A stretch of DNA of 64,000 nt from Grimontia sedimenti (GTDB lineage: Bacteria > Pseudomonadota > Gammaproteobacteria > Enterobacterales > Vibrionaceae), in NCBI RefSeq assembly GCF_011045095.1, contig NZ_JAALDL010000004.1, forward strand, positions 124,001-188,000. The letters run 5' to 3'. Made by a program: the position numbers and the translations under genes. The notes beneath the pieces are model-generated. The model was not told where the DNA came from. It searched no databases and saw only the letters and a program-made list of their open reading frames with translations. Shown one piece after another: positions 17,916 through 25,506 of the stretch; position 1 is the stretch's first letter, and each line of letters starts with the position of its first letter.

Positions 17916-17940
17916 AATGCCACCAGGTTGAGGTGGCATT
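17916..17940 (+). terminator. Rho-independent terminator
   Basis: A 9-bp perfect stem (AATGCCACC/GGTGGCATT) with a 7-nt loop sits 8 bp after the transporter-acyltransferase stop and is preceded by an A-run. The T-tract is short. Confidence 0.7.
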
Positions 17941-18106
17941 ATACCAATCACAGTAAGTAGCTGATCAGAAATAGCGCAGGAAAAATGCTCGAGAACAAGG
18001 CGGAAAATTTCGATGAGTAGTTATTCTACAATCAAATTTTCCAACGCAGTTATCGAGCATTTTAACAAGCTAGGATGAGCAGATATTTACTACGATTGGT
18101 ATTGTT
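17941..18106. repeat. Full-length ATACCAATC-type MITE-like repeat
   Basis: The ends ATACCAATCACAGTAAGTAG and its imperfect complement (…TATTTACTACGATTGGTAT) bracket ~120 bp containing an internal inverted repeat (AATGCTCGAGAAC…AAATTTTCG… / …CAAATTTTCCAACG…TCGAGCATTTT). The whole element can fold into one long hairpin. No gene is inside. It shares both ends with the 46-bp copy at 14745. Confidence 0.75.
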
Positions 18107-18117
18107 TTACCAATTGG

Positions 18118-18561
18118 TTAAACAGCAGCAGGCATCACCTGAACACGGAACAGTTTGCGGCAACGCTCCAGGAATGAGCCATACACCACACCCAACAAGC
18201 CGGAAAGCAGCGCGTTTGACGCGACGGCTGTTGCGATTTGACTTGGTTCAGCGCCAACGGTAAACAAAATGGCTGCATACACTGGCGACTGGAAAGCCAC
18301 ATAAGTGACAAAGTCCGCCACACGCTTCATTGTTTTGGTCGAAGATAAACGTTGCGATAACTTTTGCACATTGTCTCGGAATACACCGTAAGGCCAGGCA
18401 ATCAGGATATTGACTGGAATCGACAACAGTCTCGAAGCCAAAGACTGTTCGAAAGACATACCAGACACGAAGATCTCGACCATCATGCCAGTGACGAAAC
18501 AGAAAACGACCATGGCAAACATATCAGCCACGACGCTGCGAACGCGGTTAGCGCCACCCAT
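18118..18561 (-). CDS. alaE: L-alanine exporter AlaE
   Basis: The 147-residue inner-membrane protein has four hydrophobic segments and the AlaE signature stretches [65 protein letters not shown] and [17 protein letters not shown]. These closely match E. coli AlaE (149 aa). It exports excess L-alanine. GGGGTGAG precedes the ATG. Single-gene unit. Confidence 0.93.
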   Translation of the reverse strand: MGGANRVRSVVADMFAMVVFCFVTGMMVEIFVSGMSFEQSLASRLLSIPVNILIAWPYGVFRDNVQKLSQRLSSTKTMKRVADFVTYVAFQSPVYAAILFTVGAEPSQIATAVASNALLSGLLGVVYGSFLERCRKLFRVQVMPAAV

Positions 18562-18809
18562 TTACTCACCCCAAAATCGCTAAATCAAAACGGCTAAAAC
18601 AGCCAAAAATTCAATAAAAAAACGGAATGGAGAAGTGCCGTTCACGCCGACTTTTTCACCTCCGTTATATCGGCTATTAGAACAAAACTCTGTTGGATTT
18701 AGGCGCTATATTTAAAATTAAAACCAGTGTTTTATTCTGATTATTAAGATACAAATAGCGTATGTAACCACATTAAATATGGCACATGTTAAGCCTATTT
18801 GATCACTAT

Positions 18810-19328
18810 CTAGTCTAGCTTTCGGGAGAGGTCTCGGGCCATGATCAGCGCCAGACCTAGTATCTGTAGGAAAAGAGCAAGGTTTCGGTAGTTAGAGATA
18901 CTGCTCACAATTTCACGGTAGGCGTCAGCTAACTGTAGGTTATCGAGATATAGCGTATCTATCTTGTTTCGCAGAAGATCTTGCTGCTGGTCAATACCAA
19001 GCATAATTTTGTTGATGTTGGCCATATCTAGGGGTGTATCTGTCATATCAGAAAACGGTGAAAGCAGTTGGCTAACTAGCATCTTAGGCAGTTCTCTACC
19101 CTCTTCTTGGGTGGTAAGGATGATGAGCAAGGTTTCCCTTCGGCGCTCAAGGGCATCGACTTGCTGCCAGGTCAATTGAATAAGTTGATTGTTGCTGCTC
19201 TGGGTTTCCTCCACCACCGCCGCTTTCTCTCCCAAACCATCAATTACAAAGTTGGTCATTAGCGCGGCGATTACATTCATGACCAGTCCTGTCGCAACAA
19301 TCACCCAAGTTGGTAGCCCTATTTGCAC
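18810..19328 (-). CDS. Conserved hypothetical membrane protein with two terminal TM segments
   Basis: The GTG start at 19328 follows GGGAG. The 172 residues have TM1 at ~6-28, a ~115-residue soluble helical middle with heptad-like pattern (SSNNQLIQLTWQQVDALERRRETLLIIL; DQQQDLLRNKIDTLYLDNLQLADAYREIV) and TM2 at ~148-165. The soluble part is probably in the periplasm. The family was not recognised. It stands alone; the 248 bp upstream (18562-18809 on the other side of alaE) hold only AT-rich sequence and likely promoters. Confidence 0.65.
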   Translation of the reverse strand: MQIGLPTWVIVATGLVMNVIAALMTNFVIDGLGEKAAVVEETQSSNNQLIQLTWQQVDALERRRETLLIILTTQEEGRELPKMLVSQLLSPFSDMTDTPLDMANINKIMLGIDQQQDLLRNKIDTLYLDNLQLADAYREIVSSISNYRNLALFLQILGLALIMARDLSRKLD

Positions 19329-19496
19329 CTTGTTACTCCCTCAACACAAAGCCAACGCTCTGCCTTCATGTATAGCGCAAAAACAATATGTTAGGGGTCT
19401 CACTTATACCTAATGACCAGAGAAATTCACTCGTGGGACCTACAAATGAAAAAGGCCAGCATTTCGCTGACCTTTGGCGTTGGATTTAAATAGCAC

Positions 19497-19952
19497 TTAC
19501 GCGCTTTGCGCTACCGGCATGACTTGCGCCAGTTTGAGGTAAGAATGCAGTTCGCCGTTTTTATACTCGATGGCGGAGTGAATGTTCACTGATTTATTGG
19601 CAATGACCCGGCTACGGTAAGTGTTGTCGTTTTTCACGATTTCCAAGTCCAACACACCTTGTTCCAGTTTCCACCAACCTTTAGTTGGTAGGCGGTTGAA
19701 CAGGGTAAATTCTTCAAGGGTGCCGTCTTCTTTGAGCAGCAACTCAGTTACATAGCCCGCACTGCAGGTTTTAATCCAGCGTTGGCCTTTCACTTCTGAT
19801 ACCGAGAAAGAGCGCTTACTGGACATCCAGTCAAAAAGGGCGATGGCATCGACATCTGACACGTCGGGAAGTTGTTCAATATCCAGCATGGCTGCGGTGC
19901 CAGATTCGCGCAGAAAAAGCTGTAAGTACGAGCTGTTTACCTGATTTTGCAT
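19497..19952 (-). CDS. Conserved hypothetical cytoplasmic protein
   Basis: The 151 residues have no signal peptide or TM segment. The middle and C-terminus alternate short beta strands (QRWIKTCSAGYVTELLLKEDGTLEEFTLFNRLPTKGWWKLEQGVLDLEIVKNDNTYRSRVIANKSVNIHSAIEYKNGELHSYLKL), suggesting a small beta-barrel or lipocalin-like sheet. The function was not recognised. Codon use is like its neighbours. Confidence 0.6.
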   Translation of the reverse strand: MQNQVNSSYLQLFLRESGTAAMLDIEQLPDVSDVDAIALFDWMSSKRSFSVSEVKGQRWIKTCSAGYVTELLLKEDGTLEEFTLFNRLPTKGWWKLEQGVLDLEIVKNDNTYRSRVIANKSVNIHSAIEYKNGELHSYLKLAQVMPVAQSA

Positions 19953-20221
19953 CTCTTACGTCACTGTCATTCCTTGAAAAAGATGAAGATAACCGTAAGC
20001 TACGCCCTCTTCATCCCTCTTTTGTAGGAATGTTAACCAGCGCCGAAAACAGGCCGGAATCCGATAGTCAGTGTTTGATAATGAGGCGTTAAATCAGGAA
20101 CCAATATCACCAAATGAAAGGGGAATTGTGCTGAATCAAAAATGAGCAACGTATCTCACTGGAGAGGCACTGTTGTGTGAACTATCTTTAAAACGAGTGG
20201 GTTCACTATCAGGTGAGGATT

Positions 20222-20551
20222 ATGCGCTATCTCGTTGTTAAATCAATAATTATAACTTCGGCTCTGGTATCTGGTTTTGCCTTTGCTGCAAAAGATAAGT
20301 TGGGTGAAGTGGTTACAGAAAGAAACGAATCAATCTGCAAGCAGAAGTTCACGCAGGAGCTGTTTACTCAGCAACGAATTTTCAGCTCTGATCGCAACGG
20401 CTCCGATAAACGCCGTATAGCAGAGCGAAAAATCGAAGCTGCCCGCCAAAAATACAATGATACGGCAAGCTTTTGTGATGCATACGACGAGCTACTCACT
20501 TTCAATCCAGAAACGCTGGATCGCCGCCCTGGTGACGCACAATTCGATTAG
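20222..20551 (+). CDS. Small secreted hypothetical protein
   Basis: The ATG at 20222 follows AGGTGAGG and gives a signal peptide (MRYLVVKSIIITSALVSGFAFA-AKDK); a GTG three codons upstream is less likely. The mature ~84 residues are charged and helical (ERNESICKQKFTQELFTQQRIF...AERKIEAARQKYND) with two cysteines that could form a disulfide. No family was recognised. The 269 bp upstream hold no other feature I can support. Confidence 0.6.
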   Translation: MRYLVVKSIIITSALVSGFAFAAKDKLGEVVTERNESICKQKFTQELFTQQRIFSSDRNGSDKRRIAERKIEAARQKYNDTASFCDAYDELLTFNPETLDRRPGDAQFD

Positions 20552-20643
20552 TGACTCTTTATTAGCGATACCAGTCGAAGTTAGACAATTAACACAAGCC
20601 ACTGATAAAGTGGCTTGAAATATTTCTAACGACAGGTGCTGCC

Positions 20644-21147
20644 ATGTTCGCTTTCCCTAAATCTCCTACCTCAAAACCACTTCGAGCGCTTATCGCTGCA
20701 TCTGTTTTCGGATTTGCTTTGGCAGGCTGTTCAGATGATGAGGTTGGTGATGTCAGTTTGGGTTTGTTCACAACCAAAGACATCAAAATTCAGATCTTTA
20801 ACGACCCAGAAGTGCCCGGCGTCACTTGCCACATCAGCCATGTGAAAGCAGACCTCGATTTTTCTGATCCGTCGGATATGGGAATCTCATGCCGTCAGAC
20901 GGGTGAAATCACCCCAGAAATGATTGCCAACGTCGACCGTTCAAAGTCCGGTGAAGTGGTGTTCACAGCATCGAAAAGCATTTTGTTCAAATCGATGAAA
21001 ATCCGCCGCATCTTTGATTCTAAAAACCAAACATTGATGTACCTCTCTTACTCGACCAAAGAGACACAAGGGAGCCATAAACACAGCCTCTCAACGGTTC
21101 CACTTTGGGGTACTAAGGCGTGGCAAGCGCCTACAGAAGATAAATAA
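20644..21147 (+). CDS. CreA-family lipoprotein
   Basis: The 167 residues include a lipobox (FALAGC, Cys ~29) and the CreA core: FTTKDIKIQIFNDPEVPGVTCHISHVKADLDFSDPSDMGISCRQTGEI...SGEVVFTASKSILFKSMKIRRIFDSKNQTLMYLSYSTKETQGSHKHSLSTVPLW. This aligns along its length with E. coli CreA, which however is secreted without a lipid anchor. Paired cysteines (~62 and ~83) are conserved. The function of CreA is unknown. The product is predicted to be a periplasm-facing lipoprotein. Confidence 0.85.
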   Translation: MFAFPKSPTSKPLRALIAASVFGFALAGCSDDEVGDVSLGLFTTKDIKIQIFNDPEVPGVTCHISHVKADLDFSDPSDMGISCRQTGEITPEMIANVDRSKSGEVVFTASKSILFKSMKIRRIFDSKNQTLMYLSYSTKETQGSHKHSLSTVPLWGTKAWQAPTEDK

Positions 21148-21157
21148 AACGCTGCTT

Positions 21158-21195
21158 GCTCATCCTTCTGGCGAGATTTTTAATGAAGGATGAGC
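21158..21195. terminator. Hairpin between convergent genes
   Basis: A 10-bp perfect stem (GCTCATCCTT/AAGGATGAGC) with an 18-nt loop lies between the CreA-like gene and the minus-strand gene ending at 21207. No strong T-run follows. Confidence 0.45.
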
Positions 21196-21206
21196 ACGCT
21201 TGCCTA

Positions 21207-21461
21207 TCAGCAAGGTAGACTGCGCTCGTATCGTCCAACGATGTAAGTCACGTATCCGACTTTGAATACCCCCGCTATCACGATGGTCACTATGTGGGCG
21301 ATGGTTTGATGGAAAATTGAAAAATTGTCCGCAAATGGAAAGCTGATGAGTAAAGAGCTCACCATTATCAAGCCCGACATAATCATCAACACGCCGCCGA
21401 CCTGCGTAACCTTTTTGAAGTTAATGCCTCGTTCATTTCCAGATTGGATTACTACTTCCAT
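21207..21461 (-). CDS. Small two-TM membrane protein, unknown function
   Basis: GGGGAAGG precedes the ATG. The 84 residues have TM1 at ~20-42 (VGGVLMIMSGLIMVSSLLISF) and TM2 at ~53-75 (IAHIVTIVIAGVFKVGYVTYIVG), with the short basic ends in the cytoplasm. The family was not recognised. The ribosome site and the hydrophobic pattern support a real gene. Confidence 0.6.
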   Translation of the reverse strand: MEVVIQSGNERGINFKKVTQVGGVLMIMSGLIMVSSLLISFPFADNFSIFHQTIAHIVTIVIAGVFKVGYVTYIVGRYERSLPC

Positions 21462-21643
21462 AACCTTCCCCTTTAAAGATGCATTTCAAATGCACTTTAA
21501 ATAATAAAGGCTCTCCCGTCAAACTAATGCGAATGATTTTCACTCATTGGCAGGCCAGCTCGCTTTCTTGTTTTGGTATAAACGTTGGGTTTGGCGAAAT
21601 ACGCCGTTAATATACCGCTGTCACATTCAACAGAGTAATTACC

Positions 21644-22213
21644 ATGACCGCTTTTCCTTCCAAAAACCTCGTCGAGCAACAAACCACAGAGTGGCTCGAG
21701 AAAGTCGTCATTGGCTTAAACCTCTGCCCGTTTGCCGCCAAGCCGCAACGTAACAAGCAAATCAAGGTTGCCGTATGTGATGCCCAGGATGATCAGGAAG
21801 TGATGGAAAGCATCATCACAGAGTTAACATTGCTGGAAAAAAGCGACGTGGCGGATTTAGAAACAACCATCGTGGTCACTCCGAATCACTTTCTGGACTT
21901 TGATGACTACAACCAGTTTTTGGATGTCGCAGATATGCTGATTGATCAGTTTGGCTGGCGCGGTATTTACCAGATTGCGAGTTTCCATCCCGATTATTGC
22001 TTTGCGGATGTTGAACCGGAAGATGACAGCAACCTGACCAACCGTTCACCGTTCCCGATGTTTCACCTGATCCGTGAAGCCAGCATTGAAAAAGCCCTGA
22101 AGCACTACGGCGGGGACGCGGAAGATATCCCGCAAATCAATATCGACCGCGTTTGCAGTTTGTCCGCAGAAGAGAGAAAAGCGCTGTTTCCTTATCTTTT
22201 TAAGGCGCACTGA
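21644..22213 (+). CDS. DUF1415-family protein
   Basis: The 189-residue cytoplasmic protein has the DUF1415 signature VIGLNLCPFAAKP near the N-terminus and DYNQFLDVADMLIDQFGWRGIYQIASFHPDYCFADVEPEDDSNLTNRSPFPMFHLIREASIEKAL. The conserved Cys, His and Asp residues suggest an enzyme or metal site, but no reaction is known. Its 3' end overlaps the convergent FAH-family gene by 14 nt. Confidence 0.85.
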   Translation: MTAFPSKNLVEQQTTEWLEKVVIGLNLCPFAAKPQRNKQIKVAVCDAQDDQEVMESIITELTLLEKSDVADLETTIVVTPNHFLDFDDYNQFLDVADMLIDQFGWRGIYQIASFHPDYCFADVEPEDDSNLTNRSPFPMFHLIREASIEKALKHYGGDAEDIPQINIDRVCSLSAEERKALFPYLFKAH

Positions 22214-22865
22214 TACAACTAAATTCTGCCAAAACTTCATCTGCTAAAGTCAGTGTCAAAGCATCACCATCAGCGAGTTTACCCACGCCCTTTGGTGTAC
22301 CTGTCAGCACAATATCACCCGGTGCCAGTGTAAAGTACTGGGTGAGATGGCAAATCAAATCGACCACAGGGTTAATCATCAGGCTGGTGTCTCCGCGCTG
22401 GGTTGGCTCGCCGTTGATGTCCAAACCATAAGTAGTCGCGGCCAGATCTATGCCTTCAAAAGGTACGAACTGGCTTTGCACGCAACTGGCATCAAAGGAT
22501 TTTGCCAGCTCCCAAGGCAACCCTTTTTCTTTCAGTTTGCTTTGGGCTTCGCGGCGTGTGAGGTCTAACGCAACCCCAACACCAACAATCGCATCCAATA
22601 CTTCTTCCGCTGTTGCCTTCGTCAGTGGCTTGCCGATTAATACGGATAACTCAGCCTCATAATGAATAGGGGCCAGACGTTCACTGAGTGCTAGCGGGGA
22701 ATCGGTGCCGACGATTGATGTCGCCGGTTTAATAAAGAGCACAGGCTCATCAGGGATAGGATTATTGAGTTCTTTGGCATGCTCGACATAGTTTCTTCCA
22801 ATACAAACCGCTTTGCCGGTTGGCAACCCTGCATCCTTTCCGTCAACCCATTGATGTGAATACAT
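22200..22865 (-). CDS. Fumarylacetoacetate hydrolase-family enzyme (YcgM-like)
   Basis: The start at 22865 (MYSHQWVDG) follows AGGGAG; an earlier in-frame start exists at 22886 but lacks a site. The 221 residues cover the FAH fold: VCIGRNYVEHAKELNNPIPDEPVLFIKP, the metal-binding IHYEAELSVLIG (Glu-x-Glu), LDLTRREAQSKLKEKGLPWELAKSFD, DTSLMINPVVDLICHLTQYFTLAPGDIVLTGTPKGVG. It likely acts as an acylpyruvase or oxaloacetate decarboxylase, as reported for the YcgM/FAHD1 group. Cytoplasmic. Confidence 0.88.
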   Translation of the reverse strand: MYSHQWVDGKDAGLPTGKAVCIGRNYVEHAKELNNPIPDEPVLFIKPATSIVGTDSPLALSERLAPIHYEAELSVLIGKPLTKATAEEVLDAIVGVGVALDLTRREAQSKLKEKGLPWELAKSFDASCVQSQFVPFEGIDLAATTYGLDINGEPTQRGDTSLMINPVVDLICHLTQYFTLAPGDIVLTGTPKGVGKLADGDALTLTLADEVLAEFSCISAP

Positions 22866-23083
22866 TCCTGACTCCCTGCCTTCCAAAATAACCGTGCCAT
22901 ATTATCAAACATCTTTTGTGATGATGGCGGATCGATCCAATCTTGTTAATTCTTATGCCATCTTAGCCACGATTGGTTAAGTGAGTGTTATATTATCGCG
23001 TAATCGTTCGTCTTTTTAGCCTTGAATTTCAGCGGTATTCGGTAGACACGGACGAGTCAGTAAGTCATATAAAAGGATAAAAT

Positions 23084-23461
23084 ATGAACCTCGATTACTT
23101 TGCGCTTGGGCTGCTGGTCTTTGTCGCTCTGGTGATTTTCTACGGCATCATTGTCATTCACGACATCCCCTATGAAATCGCGAAAAAGCGGAATCATCCG
23201 CATCAAGATGCCATCCACCATGCTGGCTGGGTGAGTCTGTTTACCCTTCACGCGCTCTGGCCCTTCTTATGGATTTGGGCAACGCTGTGGCGTCACGACC
23301 GGGGTTGGGGTATGAATGCACTCGAGCATAATCAGGAAGCGCTACAGAGTGAATTCAATGCCATGAAGGAACGCATTGCAGTACTTGAGAAAAAGCTCGA
23401 AGACAAAGAACAACAGGCATCTACACCTTCAAACGGCGATACTGACGGGGAGACTAAATAA
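23084..23461 (+). CDS. yibI: DUF3302-family inner-membrane protein YibI
   Basis: The 125 residues have two TM segments (~5-26 and ~48-68, the latter GWVSLFTLHALWPFLWIWATLW) with a HDIPYEIAKKRNHPHQDAIHHAGW loop, and a C-terminal coiled coil (ALQSEFNAMKERIAVLEKKLEDKEQQ). Its stop overlaps the next ATG by one base (TAATG), and the DUF3302-HlyD pairing is the E. coli yibI-yibH arrangement. It probably assists the membrane-fusion protein. Confidence 0.87.
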   Translation: MNLDYFALGLLVFVALVIFYGIIVIHDIPYEIAKKRNHPHQDAIHHAGWVSLFTLHALWPFLWIWATLWRHDRGWGMNALEHNQEALQSEFNAMKERIAVLEKKLEDKEQQASTPSNGDTDGETK

Positions 23462-24591
23462 TGGATTTACTCCTCATTCTGACTTACACCGCACTGTGTG
23501 TTGCTATTTTCAAAATCTTCAAAATCCCTCTAAATAAATGGACCGTACCCACTGCGGTATTGGGGGGTGTCGTGCTGATCGGCACATTGATTCTGCTGAT
23601 GAACTACAACCACCCTCACACAGCGCTGGGTGGTAATGTGTACGTGACCACGCCGATTGTACCGAACGTACGTGGACAGGTTGTTGATGTGCCGGTACAG
23701 GCTAATCAGCCACTCAAACAGGGCGACATCCTGTTTAAGATTGATCAAACTCGATTCAAAGCCCGGGTGATGGAAGCCAAGGCAGCCCTGCAGGACGCGC
23801 AGCAATCTGTACTGGCCCGTCAGGCCGCTTACTCAACGGCTAAGGCCAATACCCTCAAAGCATTAGCCGAGCGAGACAGAACAAAGAAAGAGTTTGAACG
23901 TTACCAAAAAGGTGCAAAGAAGGGGGCATTTACCGCTTCTGATGTCGACAACAAACGTCAAATCTATCTGGCTGCAGAGGCCTCTCTGGAAGCCGCAGAA
24001 GCGGAAGAAGATCGTCAGTTGCTGAGTGTTACCTCTCAAATCAATGGCGTGGACACCACTGTAGCGAAAGCGCAGGCTGCATTGGAACAAGCACAGTTTG
24101 ATTTGGACAGCACCATTGTCCGTGCACCGACTGACGGCTACGTGACCCAAGTGACGCTGCGCCCAGGTATGATGGCCGTTCCTATGCCGCTTCGTCCGGT
24201 GATGACCTTTGTGAATGAAGACCGCACCCGATATGTGGGCGCGTTCCGCCAAAACAGCCTGCTACGCCTGAAACCGGGTTTTGAAGCTGAGTTCATCTTC
24301 CGTGCTCTGCCGGGCAAAACCTTCCAGGGCAAAGTCGTCGAAGTGCTGCCTGCCATTGCAGAAGGTCAGATTCAGGCGCAAGGCATGTTGATGGGCGACA
24401 AGATGTTTAGCGACCAAGGCCGTGCATTGGTCGTGCTGGAGATGACAGACGATATTTCTGAACATATGCTGCCGAACGGTACCAATGTCGAAATCGCCGT
24501 CTATTCAGACAGCTTCCATCATGTCTCTATCATGCGTAAGGTTCTTATCCGTATGAAGAGCTGGCAAAACTACCTGTACCTCGACCACTAA
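23461..24591 (+). CDS. yibH: HlyD-family membrane fusion protein YibH
   Basis: The 376 residues have an N-terminal TM pair (~4-50). The lipoyl/beta-barrel half-motifs are VYVTTPIVPNVRGQVVDVPVQANQPLKQGDILFKIDQTRF and TIVRAPTDGYVTQVTLRPGMMA, flanking a long coiled-coil hairpin (~95-205). It would span the periplasm as the adaptor of an efflux system; no transporter or outer-membrane gene is adjacent. It is translationally coupled to yibI. Confidence 0.9.
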   Translation: MDLLLILTYTALCVAIFKIFKIPLNKWTVPTAVLGGVVLIGTLILLMNYNHPHTALGGNVYVTTPIVPNVRGQVVDVPVQANQPLKQGDILFKIDQTRFKARVMEAKAALQDAQQSVLARQAAYSTAKANTLKALAERDRTKKEFERYQKGAKKGAFTASDVDNKRQIYLAAEASLEAAEAEEDRQLLSVTSQINGVDTTVAKAQAALEQAQFDLDSTIVRAPTDGYVTQVTLRPGMMAVPMPLRPVMTFVNEDRTRYVGAFRQNSLLRLKPGFEAEFIFRALPGKTFQGKVVEVLPAIAEGQIQAQGMLMGDKMFSDQGRALVVLEMTDDISEHMLPNGTNVEIAVYSDSFHHVSIMRKVLIRMKSWQNYLYLDH

Positions 24592-24605
24592 TCCCCCCTT
24601 CAATT

Positions 24606-24631
24606 CCGGCTCAACCAGAAGGTTGAGCCGG
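24606..24631 (+). terminator. Rho-independent-type hairpin
   Basis: An 11-bp perfect stem (CCGGCTCAACC/GGTTGAGCCGG) with an AGAA loop sits 14 bp after the yibH stop. The T-run is lacking (GCGCACATTT follows). Confidence 0.6.
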
Positions 24632-24813
24632 CGCACATTTCCCCGCCCATGTATCACTCTTAATAAAACAAGATCTTAGATGGATTTTTCCACCTATTCG
24701 CAGCAATTGATAAGACCTAGCTAGCAATTTATTAAATGGCACGTTGTTGGATTTACTGGTCAGGTTAAGGCTTAGAGTATCGACATTATTGTGAAACCAA
24801 TTGAACGAGAAGA

Positions 24814-25506
24814 ATGAACTCCTTTGACTTTGATGTCCCAGTTTCTTGTGTCATTTTTGACTGTGACGGCACCTTGGTTGATAGCGAAGTGCTGTCCCAG
24901 ATGGCGATCGTTGAGATTTTCTCAAACTACGGCGTGAAACTGGATTTGCAGGAATGTCTTGATAATTTTCAGGGTGGCAAACTGGCAGATATCCTGATCC
25001 AGACCTGTGAGCGCTATAACCTGAAAATTTCGATTGATGAACTGGAACATCTCTATCGCCAGAAGTGTTCAGAACTGTTTGCTGACCACCTTGATCCGGT
25101 CGATGGTATACCAGAGCTACTCGATACGCTCAAAGAGGTCGGCATTGACATGTGTGTCGCCTCAAATGGGCCTGTTAATAAGATGGAAATGTCTCTGGAC
25201 ATGACAGGCTTGCTTCACCATTTCCGCGACCACCTTTATAGCGCATTTGATGCCAACAGCTGGAAACCTGCCCCCGATCTTCTCCATTATGCTGCCATGA
25301 ATATGGCGGTGTTGACTCAGGAGTGCCTGTTTGTCGATGACACGCTATTGGGGGTAGAGGCAGGCATCAATGCAGGTATGCGCACGGTTTATTTCAACCC
25401 GGGAAACAGAGAAAACATCGAGCATCCTCTCGTGATTTCGGTCAGCTCAATGAAAGAACTAAAGGCGCTGATGGAACGCCTGCCGCTGTCAGACTGCTGG
25501 GCGTGA
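24814..25506 (+). CDS. HAD-superfamily phosphatase (YieH/beta-phosphoglucomutase-like)
   Basis: The 230-residue cytoplasmic hydrolase has HAD motif I DCDGTLVDSE (nucleophile Asp ~16), a helical cap, motif II ASNGP, motif III Lys in SWKPAPD and motif IV FVDDTLLGVEAG. It resembles E. coli YieH (6-phosphogluconate phosphatase) and YqaB; the sugar-phosphate substrate is not proven. The stop at 25506 abuts the stop of the convergent adhesin gene at 25507. Confidence 0.88.
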   Translation: MNSFDFDVPVSCVIFDCDGTLVDSEVLSQMAIVEIFSNYGVKLDLQECLDNFQGGKLADILIQTCERYNLKISIDELEHLYRQKCSELFADHLDPVDGIPELLDTLKEVGIDMCVASNGPVNKMEMSLDMTGLLHHFRDHLYSAFDANSWKPAPDLLHYAAMNMAVLTQECLFVDDTLLGVEAGINAGMRTVYFNPGNRENIEHPLVISVSSMKELKALMERLPLSDCWA

